Source: Sweltsa coloradensis (Eukaryota; Arthropoda; Insecta; Plecoptera; Chloroperlidae). From it: a stretch of DNA of 64,000 nt. Positions 46,551-57,059 of the stretch are shown here, piece after piece. Under the pieces are notes generated by a model. It worked only from the letters and a program-made list of their open reading frames with translations. It was not told the origin of the DNA and made no database searches. The position numbers and the translations under genes were made by a program. The stretch spans positions 1 to 64,000 of the forward strand of contig JAMZAV010003246.1 of the NCBI GenBank assembly GCA_024449915.1, given 5' to 3'. The stretch's first letter is position 1; each line of letters starts with the position of its first letter.

Positions 46551-49338
46551 GAGCCAGAAAGTGAGCCTAGCAACAAGTGTTGAAACTCTCACTCTGATAT
46601 CAACGAGAAGGTTTCCTGGTCCGACATGGTTGGCTGGAGTTGAACACTAGACAGTGTTGACCCGGTCTGGTCTGAGTGACAACAACACGGAATGTGTTTC
46701 TCCCTCGTTACAGACTGCCCCCCTCCCTAACACCCGGACAACACAGAGAGAGCAGGTCGTCCTCCCGGGCGGGGAGGCGAGGTACATGATGAAGGCGGGG
46801 GAGCCACTGAGTCACTGCTGGTTCCCCTGCCTAGCGAGTCTGGTTGGCTCAGGTTCGACCAGGGAGCCGGGTCTGCCCGGAGCCCCGGGCCCCGGGCATC
46901 TCTACCTCGGGGCCGGACTGCAGAGCGGAGAGTGCGGCCTCACGCTCACCAACATCAGCGAGGCGGACAACGGACCGGTCAGGGGTTTTATTCAGTCTCG
47001 CACAAGCAAGGATGACCACAGATACACTGCGCTCGTCGTGGCACGTGAGTCAAGGTGTATTACTCATTAGGCTCAACCAGGTTTATTTCATACAACATTA
47101 ATTGTTTTTACTTCATTCCTTGTTTAATATTAGCAATAAAAGTAAATAAGTTGTAAAGTTTATTTTGTTTCCTTGTCTCGAGGCAACATCACCGGGAGCA
47201 GAAACCTATTAGAGGTTTATTATTATTAAAACATGTTTATTATTATATTTTTGGTCGAAGATAATAGAGCTCAATTAAACAGGTATGGCAAGATGATCAG
47301 GCCGAGCCAAGTTAGTGCGGGCGATGCGATATTTGTCAAACGTCTATTGCATGCACTGAAGGAGTATCTAAAGAACAAGTTGAATTGTGAAAAATAACTT
47401 TTCCAAAAATTGTAAAAACCGGTTCAAACTGGCCCCGGCACTTATTTTTAACCGTTCGTGTCACACCCCCCGTCCGGGTGATTTTGGATACGGGATTGTC
47501 TGCCTAAACACGATGGTGTCAACCGATTTATGCTAGGACAAAAACTTTACATATGGCATGATAAAATCCGATTTTTTACAGATTTACTAATAATTGTCCA
47601 ATTGAAAATAATTTTTCTCTACATCATCAGGCGCGATGAGTGTAGATGGGTTAGAAAAAAAATTATTAGAAAAATACTTTTGACTCACATTTAGACTCAA
47701 AAATGCGTTTTTTCAGCAAAGTTACAAACATTTGACGTCATTAACCGCCTGCTATGATTCTATTAGGACGGAATCGTTCGTCCAAACAAGATGGTGGTGT
47801 AATCTAATTTAAACTACTACAAAATCTCTATATTTTGTAGGCATCGCAGTGAAAAGTACGCGCGTAAAAATGAAAATATTGGGTAGCCAGTCTCACCTTA
47901 AACCATTTTATTGCATAAGAACATAATATAACAGACAAAAATGTTAAATTTTACATGGGTTATATCCCAGAGGAACCTGTGTAGCTCATAAACTGTTTGT
48001 TTCCTCTATACGATAAACAAAGCTCTTCCTCAGTGTGTTTACTCAGTCATGCCATGTGTTGCTTCAGGTCGCCCCACTGCACCAACTCTACGCCTGGTCT
48101 ACACGGAGACAACGTCACGGCCACCTGTGAGGTGCAGGAGAGTCGCCCTGTCGCCAACATGTCCTGGGTCCTGGGCGACGCTGTCATCCTCAAGGACGTT
48201 ATCACTCACGCCACGGCTCAGGACGAGTGGAGGTGGCCCTGGACGACGGGGTCTATCAAGCAGACCCTCACACTACAGCTGCAGCCCCAACACTATGGCA
48301 AGGACTTGAAGTGCGTGGTCTCCCACGTCACCTTGGCCCAGCCACTGGAGAAACAGAGTTCTATCGCATTTACTGGTGAGTTGTAAAAATCTGGTTTAAC
48401 TCATGATATTAATAATTTTATCTTTCATCAAACATACATCGATTAATAACTACATGAATCTACAGCAAAATTTGTATGTATTAATTTATGTTTAAAACTA
48501 CATTAATTGATGTTAAACTTCTTTGTGTTTTACAAGATGAGTGTTTATATCTTGTTGTAGTTTATGAGGAATCCTGCTCGAGCCGAGCACCACAAGTCCC
48601 AATAACAGTTAGTACGTAGAATCTGCTCGATCTCAAGTTGTGCATGACTGCTTTTGTAAACGTCACCTGGTGTATTGCACGTGTAAGGTTATATTGTGAT
48701 GCTAATAAGATCACATACTAAAACACATACGTAGGAAGTGACTGATACATTATTGATCTAATATGCATAAGGAAGGTCTGACTTATGTCGGAGGAACAAA
48801 GGTTGCACTGGAATAAATATTTATGTACAGTCAATAAAATATCCTGATTTCTAAGAAAATAATATCAAGTTTCATTGAAATAGGAAATTCCAAACACAAT
48901 ACAAATAATAGTGTTGAACCAATTTGGAAATAATTACTAATACATTTTATTTTTTCAGTGCCAACCACCACGACCACCCCCAGTACCACTGCCAGCACCG
49001 CCCCAGGCCCGAACTGTCTCGCTACAAACTACCTGGACCTTCTCTGCCGGGAGTACAGGGTGCGACCTTCACAACATGGTAACACCTCTTGTCCCAAGGA
49101 CGAGGTGCACGAGTATCGTATCAGAGAGGCCGAGGCTGCGGCCAGGACAGCGGAGATAGAGGAAGAGACGGCCAAGACGAAGCTAGAGGCGGCTAAGCTA
49201 GAAGTGGACGCTGCCCAGTCCCTTGCTAGGGCTGAGGATTCCTGGGCTCAGAACGCCGGGGAAGAGTTAAAGTTTGAGAGGGAGCGACGCACTAAGAGTC
49301 TCCAACACTCGCAGAGCCCTCAGAGTCAGCAAGGCTAA
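44045..49338 (+). CDS. Secreted protein with three immunoglobulin domains, Thr-rich linker and coiled coil (5 exons; frame disrupted)
   Basis: Exons: 44,045-44,096; 45,178-45,546; 46,714-47,044; 48,068-48,375; 48,959-49,338. Every intron has GT...AG ends, and joins 1-2, 3-4 and 4-5 are phase 1, the usual phase of extracellular domain shuffling. Order: signal peptide, Ig1, Ig2, Ig3, PTTTTTPSTT linker, two-Cys segment, then about 75 residues rich in Ala/Glu/Lys with a heptad pattern. No transmembrane segment is seen, so secretion and coiled-coil multimerisation are inferred. The layout recalls the Ig-bearing halves of mollusc FREP/VIgL immune proteins but without a fibrinogen or lectin domain. 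The frame breaks in exon 2 (stop at 45,468 before the end of the domain), probably at the exon 2-3 junction, and inside exon 4. Either it is a recent pseudogene or the assembly has indels. Confidence 0.75.
45178..45546 (+). CDS. Exon 2: immunoglobulin domain 1
   Basis: Acceptor TTGTCTCCAG, donor GTGAGT. The first part reads VASFNLSISPDHVRVNEDAQ with B-strand Cys (SFTCSA), C-strand Trp (VRWWD), then YSYSGRGLGAGDCGVSLQM, where GDCGVSL carries an additional Cys. The frame meets TGA at 45,468. In another frame the domain continues WMVACRVRTEGGGWKYAWAD, supplying the F-strand Cys and G strand. An indel therefore lies near 45,455-45,490. The corrupted copy reads CTGGAAGATATGG where this copy has CTGAAGCTATGG, suggesting bases are missing here. 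Confidence 0.7.
45797..46432. repeat. Inverted-repeat (MITE-like) element in intron 2 of the immunoglobulin gene
   Basis: The arms run from about 45,797-46,060 and 46,120-46,432 in reverse complement. Shared blocks are GAGTTAGTGCGGG, AAACTGGTTTAAACCAGT-type words, GTGTCACAC, GAGGTGTTTTTAGATACGGG and ATCGACCGTCTGAACACG. No coding capacity. Part of one arm (GTTAGTGCGGGCGA, GTGTCACACCCCCCGTCCGG, ATACGGGAT) recurs at 47,310-47,525 in intron 3, so the family is multi-copy. Confidence 0.75.
46482..46552. repeat. (TTG)n microsatellite in intron 2
   Basis: About 23 TTG units after a short C run. Poly-Val, poly-Leu and poly-Thr frames through it are artefacts. Confidence 0.95.
46714..47044 (+). CDS. 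Exon 3: immunoglobulin domain 2
   Basis: Acceptor TCCCTCGTTACAG, donor GTGAGT. It reads QVVLPGGEARYMMKAGEPLS, HCWFPC, then YLGAGLQSGECGLTLTNISE and ADNGPVRGFIQS. GECGLTLTNIS parallels GDCGVSLQM of domain 1, so the two domains are paralogous. Where an F-strand Trp and Cys are expected (DNG-x-W-x-C), it reads DNGPVRGF, so the conserved Cys is lost. Joining to exon 2 as predicted puts the start of this exon in a different frame. Confidence 0.65.
47305..47535 (+). repeat. Partial copy of the intronic inverted-repeat family
   Basis: Single arm related to 45,797-46,060, in intron 3. A weaker continuation may lie at about 47,735-47,810 (GGACGGAATCGTTCG, AACAAGATGGTGGTGT). Confidence 0.6.
48068..48375 (+). 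CDS. Exon 4: immunoglobulin domain 3
   Basis: Acceptor TTGCTTCAG, donor GTGAGT. From the phase-1 join the exon opens RPTAPTLRLVY, a typical A strand. It must then shift frame (between about 48,095 and 48,115) to give GDNVTATCEVQ, NMSWVLGDAVILKD, TLTLQLQPQHYGKDLKCVVS and HVTLAQP. Cys, Trp and Cys are in standard C2/I-type positions. The NVT and NMS sequons could be glycosylated. Confidence 0.7.
48959..49338 (+). CDS. Exon 5: Thr-rich linker and coiled-coil C-terminus
   Basis: Acceptor TTTTTCAG; the join with exon 4 is phase 1 and in frame. PTTTTTPSTTASTAPGP is a mucin-like linker. CLATNYLDLLCREYRVRPSQ holds two Cys. The segment from DEVHEYRIREAEAAARTAEI through EEETAKTKLEAAKLEVDAAQ to EELKFERERRTKSLQ is highly charged and alanine-rich with heptad spacing. 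The stop is at 49,336-49,338. No hydrophobic anchor follows. This exon is open throughout, with no damage. Confidence 0.75.
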
Positions 49339-49404
49339 GGCAGCGACCAACAGTCTCGTGGTTTACTGTTAATTCTGTTTGTGTTTTCTGTATTGCACAA
49401 TCTG

Positions 49405-49410
49405 AATAAA
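49405..49410 (+). terminator. Polyadenylation signal of the immunoglobulin gene
   Basis: AATAAA 67 bases after the stop codon, followed by T-rich sequence. This is well placed to end the transcript. Confidence 0.6.
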
Positions 49411-49414
49411 AACA

Positions 49415-49930
49415 TATTTTAATATCTGGATGTTTTTAACCACTTTTCCTACACTTGCATTAATTTATACAAATATTTAGAATGATTAATTTATAAATTC
49501 CCACATCACTCTACAAGTGCAGAAATTAATTCAGAACTCTTTTTGCTTATAACTCTACACCAATATTAATGCATTTTCTGGTCACAATAACATCTATATT
49601 AGCAACAGTTATCATCAGTCAGGGCATTAACATCCATTTTACAAGTTTGTATGGAAACAAAGTAACAGATTTGATAATAAATAATACAAATTCCATTTTA
49701 AACTCAATTTCAATGTTATTGCCCTGTTTCTAGGCCTGTTATCAGTGTCGCCCGTGAACTCTGACACGAGAGTGATAACACTGTGAGGTCACCGCGTGTT
49801 GTTCAAAGCCAGGCGGTGTTGTTGCCAACCAAGATTAGACCGGTTTAAAGTAACAACATTGAGATTCACTGTTTATATGTCACATGATGGTCACTGTTTT
49901 TAAGGTGGTTACAAAGAATATAATACACGC
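49415..49930. other. No gene seen
   Basis: Intergenic sequence between the immunoglobulin gene and the nested repeat block. Confidence 0.4.
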
Positions 49931-50118
49931 ACATAACAAAAACTTGTAGAAATACAGCCAAACCTTACATACTCAAAAGAAATGAGATCTAAAAAAGGGC
50001 CAAGCTCATTCTACCCTTCCACATTTGCGCATTCTTAATTCACTAACGTACAGTGTCCCGTAACAGCATCCTTGAAAAGCTTGGCAGAATAGAATTTGCA
50101 ATATTAATTTTAACGTAA

Positions 50119-50900
50119 TTGGATGAGCGTAGCGAGCGTAGCGAGCGAAGCGAAGATTCCATTTCACTACACTGGAGAAAAAAATCCGGAAAGTTTTTTT
50201 TTTTTTTTCTGTATTTTTGTGTGTTTGTTAACACGATTCCGGCTAAACCGATACTCCAATTGATATGAAATTTTATGGAGGCCTTCGAAATTTTTGAACT
50301 TAGAACTGCCCCCGTTTTTTGAGCGCAATCGGAAAATTTTTTCTTATAAAAAACGCAATTTTACGATTTTTTTTTCGATTTTTAAAAAATTCTTCGACTT
50401 ATAACACTTACATGCTATATCCGATTGTAATGATTTTTTAACAGAACCTTAATTTTATGATTAAGATTATCGTGTGAAATTTGAGCGTAATCTAAAAATT
50501 ATTTCTCATGAAAATCGAAATTTTACGGGTTTTTTCTTTTTTAAAACAATTCTTTGACATATAACACCTACATGCTTTATCCTATTGTAATGATTTTTTA
50601 TAGAACCTTAATTTCATGAATTAATATACTCGTGTAAAAATTTGAGCGCAATCGAATAATTATTTATTATGATAATTGCAATTTTACAATTTTTTTCTTT
50701 TTTTAAAGATACGTAAAAATTGCGATTTATTAAAAAAATTGAGTTAATTTTTAATTTAATTTAATTTAATTTAAAAAAAATTTTCGACTTAGTTATGATT
50801 TTTTTCACAGAACAACAGAAAATCCGCGTAACAAAAATGCAGCTCAATGCACCAATTACGCTCATCCAACAACGCGGCGGGACTTAAGCGTTTTCCCTAG
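50119..50900 (+). mobile_element. Helitron-like non-autonomous element
   Basis: Starts TTGGATGAGCGTAGCGAGCG, ends AACGCGGCGGGACTTAAGCG, then TTTTCCCTAG and T. The interior has two to three diverged units of the ~160-bp repeat (CATGAAAATCG, ACACCTACATGCTTTATC, GTGAAATTTGAGCG). The minus-strand frame 50,043-50,234 with repeated SLRSLRSLRSS is simply the GAGCGTAGCGAGCG end motif. Confidence 0.78.
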
Positions 50901-50925
50901 TTAATAAATCATCCAAGTTCTTTTT

Positions 50926-51541
50926 TTGGATGAGCGTAGTGAGCGTAGCGAGCGAAGCGAAGATTCTATTTCACTACACTGGAGAAAAAACTCCCGAATG
51001 TTTTTTTTATTTTTTTTATTTTTTTTGTATTTTTGTCTGTCTGTTAACACGATTCCGGCTAAACGGATACTCCGATTACGATGAAATTTTATGGAGGCCT
51101 TCGAAATCTCTGAAGTAAGAACTGACACGTTTTTGAGCGCAATCGAAAAATTATTTCTCATGAAATCATAATTTTACGCTTTTTTCGATTTTTTAAAAAT
51201 TTCTTCGACTTATAACACCTACATGCTTCATCCGATTGTAATGATTTTTTCACAGAACCTTAATTTTATGAATTGATATATTCATGTGAAATTTGAGCGT
51301 AATCGAAAAATTATTTCTCATGAAAATCGCAATTTTACGATTTTTCCTGTTTTAAAATTACGATTAATTAAAAAAATTAAAAATTAAAGTTAATTTTTTA
51401 TTTAATTTAATTTAATTTTTAAAATATTTCAACTTAGTATGATTTTTTCACAGAACAACAGAAAATCCGCATAACACATGGAAGCTCAATGCACCAATTA
51501 CGCTCATCCAACAACGCGGCGGGACTTAAGCGTTTTCCTAG
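50926..51541 (+). mobile_element. Helitron-like non-autonomous element, adjacent copy
   Basis: Begins 25 bases after the previous copy: TTGGATGAGCGTAGTGAGCG. It ends AACGCGGCGGGACTTAAGCG, TTTTCCTAG, T. The interior is a sister of the preceding copy with fewer repeat units and a shared odd motif (several TTTAATTTAAT units). Confidence 0.78.
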
Positions 51542-51789
51542 TTCTAATTAATTCAAACGTAATATCATGCAAATTCTATTTTTCCAAGCTTTTCAAGGAT
51601 GATGTTACGGGATACAGTGACACTGTACGTTTATGAATTAAGAATGCGCAAATATGGAAGGGTAGAATGAGCTTGGCCCTTTTTTAGATCTCATTTCTTT
51701 TGACTATGCAGGGTTTGGCTGTATTTTTACAAGTTTTTGTTATGTTTGTGATCTCATTACTTTTTCAAGTTCCATTGCAAAATTATTTG

Positions 51790-52249
51790 TTGGATGAGCG
51801 TAGCGAGTGAAGCGAAGATTCCATTTCACTACACTGAAGAAAAAAAATCGGAATGTTTTTTTTTTTTGTATTTTTGTCTGTCTGTTAACACGATTCCGCC
51901 TAAACCGATACTCCAATTGCGATGAAATTTCTGGAGGCATTCGAAATCTCTGTTCTTAGAACTGCCACTTTTTGAGCGCAATCGAAAAATTATTTCTCGT
52001 GAAAATCGCAATCTTACGATTATTTTCGATATTTAAAAACTTTCTTCGACTTATAACACCTACATGCTTTATCCAATTGTAATGATTTTTCACAGAACCT
52101 TAATTTTATGAATTAATATATTGGTGTGAAATTTGAGCCCAATCAAAAAATAATTTCTTATGAAAATAGCAATTTTACGCTTTTTTGCGTTTAAAAACAT
52201 TACGCTCATCCAACAACGCGCCTGAAATAGCGTTTGCGAAGCTTCCTAG
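51790..52249 (+). mobile_element. Helitron-like non-autonomous element, variant end
   Basis: Starts TTGGATGAGCGTAGCGAGTG and ends AACGCGCCTGAAATAGCGTT, TGCGAAGCTTCCTAG, T. This terminal variant matches the copy at 35,848-36,641 rather than its close neighbours, so the three elements here arose from at least two source lineages. Confidence 0.75.
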
Positions 52250-52403
52250 TTAAAATATAATAATTTTATCAAAGTTGATTTAATTTCTATGGAATTACCA
52301 ATAATTGGTTTGGTATTTCCTGTTGTTAATTATTAACAACAGGATGTAAAATATCTAGTGGCCCAAAGACTTGCTTTTTGTAAACAATGTAGTCGATCAT
52401 TGT

Positions 52404-53516
52404 CTGATTTAGGATGATGCATTCTGTGTTTAGTAAGTGTAGAACGAGTTAATATTTCCAGCGCGTGGATGTCTGTCTGCGTCCATTTAATGATTCCGAA
52501 TGAATATATCAGTACTGGAATAGCATATGTATTTATTGCTGTGATCTTGCTTTTAAACCCTTTAGTTGCGTCTTGAGGATAGATTTTAGTCGCTTCTTGT
52601 ATGTATCTATCAATTTTTCTTTCATTACTTTATGTTCAATTCTGTCAGCTTGTGAGAATCCTAAATATTTGTATAGCCTACTTTTGTTATCATCCATTAC
52701 TCCAATCCTATTTCCATCATCTAGCTGGAACTCTTCTGCCTGCATAACCTTACCCTTTTTTTTTTATATATGTAGCGTCTTACACTTGTCTACTCCAAAC
52801 TCCATGCAGATATCTTGACTAAATTCAAATGTAGTATTGATTAAACTGTTTAGTTGAACAAAATTTGATGCATATAACTTTAGATCATCCATGAAGAATA
52901 GGTGAGAAATTGTGTGACATACCATATTATTGTCCTTAATTTTAAATCCGTATGTTGATTCGTTAAGCATATGCGACAGTGGGTTTAATGACAGACAAAA
53001 CCATAATGTGCTAGCTAATGAGTCACCTTGGAAAATGCCACGTTTAATTTGGATTGGATCTGTAGTTATCTGCTGGTTTTTCATATTTAGTTTAAGTGTT
53101 GTTCTCCATGTCTTCATTACTGTCTTTAAAAAGTTTACAATTACTGGGTTGATTTTATATATTTGTAAAATCTGAATAAGCTATGTGTGTGGTGTTGAGT
53201 CGTAAGCTTTCTTGTAGTCAATGTAGTTTACGTGAATATTCCTTTTCTTATTGTGTGCCTGGTTCATTACAGTAGAGTCGATAATGAGTTGTTCTTTACA
53301 TCCCTGCGAGTTCTTACAGCATCCTTTTTGTTCCTCGGCCATGATATTGTATTCTTCGCAATGCTTATATACTTTATTTGTTATGCATGAAGTCAATATT
53401 TTATATATAGTTGGTAGACATGTAATTGGCCGATATTTACTTGGGTTCTTCGTGTCATTATTTTTCGGTTTGAGAAAGGTTACTCCTTCAGTAAAGAATT
53501 CGGGTATTTTATTAAG
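52404..53516 (-). mobile_element. R4/Dong-like retroelement, RT-domain fragment (subfamily 2, copy F)
   Basis: Minus-strand frames 53,396-53,181, 53,117-52,764 and 52,745-52,533 cover the same RT region as copy C and are nearly identical to it. They read NYIDYKKAYDSTPHT (RT motif A), GIFQGDSLASTLWFCLSLNP (motif B), FMDDLKLYAS (motif C) and YKYLGFSQADRIEHK. A stop stands after STPHT and there are frameshifts near 52,750. Similarity to C stops at 52,404 in CATCATCCTAAATCAG, so the 3' part, including the endonuclease, is missing. The 5' edge at 53,516 abuts a repeated AATAAAGACTT tail, not a TAA tract. Confidence 0.85.
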
Positions 53517-53640
53517 TCTTTATTATTAAGTCTTTATTTGCAACAGAAAATAATTCCACTAGTGCAAATATAATATATGAACTTATCAATTAACAATTTA
53601 AGAACTAACAAATATAATCATAAATGTGGAACATGAAAAC
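53517..53640 (-). repeat. Possible retroelement tail with AATAAAGACTT repeats
   Basis: In reverse complement it reads TTTTCTGTTGCAAATAAAGA and then repeated CTTAATAATAAAG, like a LINE or SINE 3' end with a short tandem tail. Weak. Confidence 0.3.
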
Positions 53641-53705
53641 ATACATCACTTGTATTGATATTCAAAGGCATATACTACTATTTCATGGTTGTGTTGGTTA
53701 TGTGA

Positions 53706-53706
<1 letters not shown>

Positions 53707-53790
<84 letters not shown>
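53707..53790. repeat. (GT)n microsatellite
   Basis: About 42 uninterrupted GT units. The poly-Cys-Val frame is an artefact. Confidence 0.97.
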
Positions 53791-53791
<1 letters not shown>

Positions 53792-53799
53792 AATGACGA

Positions 53800-56395
53800 G
53801 CAGGAGCAAACAAATGTTAGAGGGGATCTGATTGTTTTTTTGTGTTAATAAATTGAAACCAGATCAAAAGCTTCTTGCTTGCAATTGAAATTTTAATTAT
53901 TGGTAAGTTCATTAGGTTCAATTCCAACCACCGGCAACCCCGAATGAGAGTTTTCATGAGAAATTCTGTCACAACTATTTTTTAAAGAAATAGTTTTAGT
54001 TTGTTTATCAATTACTTGAATGGATTAGAATGAAATTGGATTAAATGCACATTAAATTAACATGTTGTACTCGAAATAAAACATTCTGTTCTGGTAATTG
54101 ATGAAATTGGACAAATTTGAGACAACTGGTGCTATATCGGTACATAAAATAATATGTTATATAATATGTTATTCACATCCTCGTCAATGCCACATAAATC
54201 CTTTAAATGTGTTGAGATAACAAGCAGCAGTACTTCATTGAGTTTTATATTTCAGAAAATTAAAAGTTAGTAGGTATCTTAGAAAAACAGCCTCAAAGCA
54301 ATGTGGACCGTCACCAGACAGTACAATTCCAAAACATTATGTGAAAGCCGTATAACAACTATAACTTTCCACAATTACTACAATTTTTCAGGGAGAAAAC
54401 ATAAGTCAACATAGCGGATTTTGTAAAATACTAAATTTAATTTAATTTTTGGTACGGTGCCAAACGCGAACTATTCGCCACAGCGAGCCTGAGAATAACG
54501 AAATGTAGAACATCTCTGAAGTTTACGAGGATGTTTTCGTGATAAGTAAAAAGTAGATTATTGCTTACGATTTGAGGGATTTATATTTCAGTGGTGGGTG
54601 GTGGCATTACGTTTAGCAGGTCTAAATTACGAAAATATCTACAACAAAGAAATATCATCTATAAACCCCAATTCATCGCTTGATCAACACGTCCATCTCG
54701 TTCAGTAGTCTTGGCGTACCTTACACATCTAAATAAATAAAATACATATTTAAAAGTAGTATTATTAAGCGTCAACATAACAATATATTTATCTTCCTAG
54801 ATACTTTAATTTACATGTGGTATTTTTCTTACTGTTTTATTTTACTCGTATTTAATAGTTTGGGAAAATATTTTTGGTACGTTATCTTTTTCCTTGTATA
54901 ATATTAGTAAGCTATATAAAAAACATTCTTTTTGTGAAAGATATGCAAAAATATGAAGTAACTAATTTTTCATTGAGTAATTATTTACATTTATACCAAA
55001 AACAAATCTGTTAAGAGGTAGAACCATTGAGTATAGGAACTTTACAATACTCAATGGTAAAACACTTGATCAGATACTCTCGATTCTGTAAGCCTTCCCT
55101 TTTTGCATTCATACTGTTTGAAAGACCTCCATACGCACTCACATTTCCACACGTAATATTAGACAACGACGAAATAAGTAAGATTAGTGAACATGAAAAT
55201 TACCGCATGTCAAGATAAAGTGTCTCTCAATGTCATCTCTATACCCGCATAAAACAATGCACGCCACTCAAAACGTTAAACAGCGAGATATAGAATCCCG
55301 TACGGGTTGGTTTTCACGAGTAAGAACTTTTGTCTGGAGCTATAACAGAAGATAAACACAACGCACACGGACACTACACAAACGTGAAGTATTTACATTC
55401 ATATTTATATTTATATTATTTATTCATATTTATTAAGGATTACGGACAATTGCATTGAATTGAATAATCCTGTTTTTCCTGTTTAGTGATGAAAGTGTAC
55501 AAAAAAGTTTGTGTTGTCTTGTTGGCAGATATTGGTAGTGATATTTATTAGTTAACTACCTTTCGTCTCCCAGACTTAAAATCTACTGTGCCGTTGCTTA
55601 GTAAGCAAGTGCAGCAAGTGCACCACTTTCAGAAGTGACGTTAACTAACTGAGAGAAAAGCATTTTAACTAGAAAATCATTTTGTAATATGTGATATGTA
55701 GAGATGACAAAAACATCCATTAGCTGTAGCAGAACTAGAACCGAGAATTCGCCTATGATTAAGGAAAGTTAGGAAACTTTCGGTCATGTTTGCAAGTGGC
55801 TGGAATCGATCTGACGACCTCACGAACTAGAGAATTTTGAGCAATCGGTATCTATAACTTAGATACTTGAGGAAGAAAGCTATAACTAATGTAATCTTCA
55901 TGGTTTACTTGCGACTCAACTAAAATCCAAGTTTAAGACGCTAAAGTTCGAAAGGCAGCCTTGACTTTAAACACGTACTGTGGTGAGTTGAACTAGACTA
56001 TCTTAAGTAAACCACAACCTGTGGCGACGACGAAGCTCAACGAAGATTTCTCGCTCTAAGACAAAACTTATGAAACGGGTATTCAATAAAATGTTTGAAG
56101 AGGAATATATATATCGTTTACTCAATCGTCCGCGGGCAAATAGTGGCCAATCGGAGAAATATGTAAATATTATAATTAATGATAGAGTTAAAACAAATTG
56201 TTGTATTAGCATGTATGTACTGTAGTGTATGTGTGGCAGGGAAGGAAAACGATAATATAATACTCGTGAACACATTAAGAATGAGTAGGATTTTGCTGTT
56301 ATAATACCATGTTAAATTCAAGGGATACAAGGTCGCACGGGCGCTGCCATCTTGGATTTAAACAAACCGTTGCCATCCAGTTGCTTTGCGCGGCG
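53800..56395. other. No gene seen
   Basis: AT-rich. A weak B-box-like word lies on the minus strand near 55,800-55,830 (CAGATCGATTCCAGCC). Short frames only; nothing recognisable. Confidence 0.4.
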
Positions 56396-56403
56396 TTATT
56401 ATA

Positions 56404-56541
56404 GGCGCTCCACGCTAAGAAAGGAGATGCGCGCGCTTTCGACGGGCCAATCAGCGATCGTTATTTTAAATTGGAGCCTGCTGAATGGCTACAATTCACC
56501 CGTTAAAAGCACGCGCAACTCCTTTCTTAGCGTGGAGCGCC
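56404..56541. mobile_element. 138-bp MITE with ~37-bp terminal inverted repeats and TATA flanks
   Basis: Left end GGCGCTCCACGCTAAGAAAG then GAGATGCGCGCGC. The right end, reversed, is GGCGCTCCACGCTAAGAAAG then GAGTTGCGCGTGC, so the first 23 bases are identical. TATA is found immediately outside both ends (56,400-56,403 and 56,542-56,545), consistent with a 4-bp duplicated target or a TA duplication. There is no coding capacity. High similarity of the ends suggests recent activity. Confidence 0.85.
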
Positions 56542-57059
56542 TATATTGTTAACTTCGGAAGATGACAATCGTTAAACAGGCAGTACGAATTTTGTTCATT
56601 TAGGTATAGGTTTCTTGTCCAAACATCTGCGGAGGTTATTATATCCGGAATATTTTGAAGAAAGAATTAAAGTCACTGTTCCTTTAAAGAATTTCTCGAG
56701 ACTAGTACTGTTAAGTAGGCCTTCGCTTCTCGGTACTGGCTGAAAACTTTTGTCTTATACAATCTGTGTGGGTGTTATAGTTCCTTAAAATTAACTCCTT
56801 TAAGTGTTAATAAGTAACCTTTTTAACACCGTCCTTCACAGAGGGTATAATTATAAAAAATCTTACTTACCGGTTATTTCGGCAAACCACCATCATGTAT
56901 AAATCAGCCTCAGGATTAGAATGTAGGTTGGATAGATCGCTATAATTTCGACCTCTGACATGTTAACGCTGATAAAGGTTTTTCCCCCGTTGTCTGTGCT
57001 ACAATTGTTTTTTTTAAAAAAGCTCTTTTTTTAAATTTTTTGGACCCCAAGGGATTTAA

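Larger units (their letters stand above)
49931..51745. mobile_element. Inverted-repeat element split by two Helitron-like insertions
   Basis: Arms at 49,931-50,112 and about 51,556-51,745 are reverse complements: ACATAACAAAAACTTG, ATACAGCCAAACCTTACAT, AAAAGAAATGAGATCTAAAA, GGGCCAAGCTCATTCTACCC and TGAAAAGCTTGG. Between them are the two Helitron-like copies at 50,119-50,900 and 50,926-51,541. The arms belong to an older MITE-like element. Confidence 0.72.

Noticed and set aside
46352..46650. Poly-Thr, poly-Val and poly-Leu open frames
   Set aside because: Translation of (TTG)n in an intron of the immunoglobulin gene.
50043..51161. Proteins with SLRSLRSLRSS repeats
   Set aside because: The repeat is the GAGCGTAGCGAGCG end motif of the Helitron-like elements read on the minus strand.
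53624..53848. Cys-Val repeat protein
   Set aside because: Translation of (GT)n.
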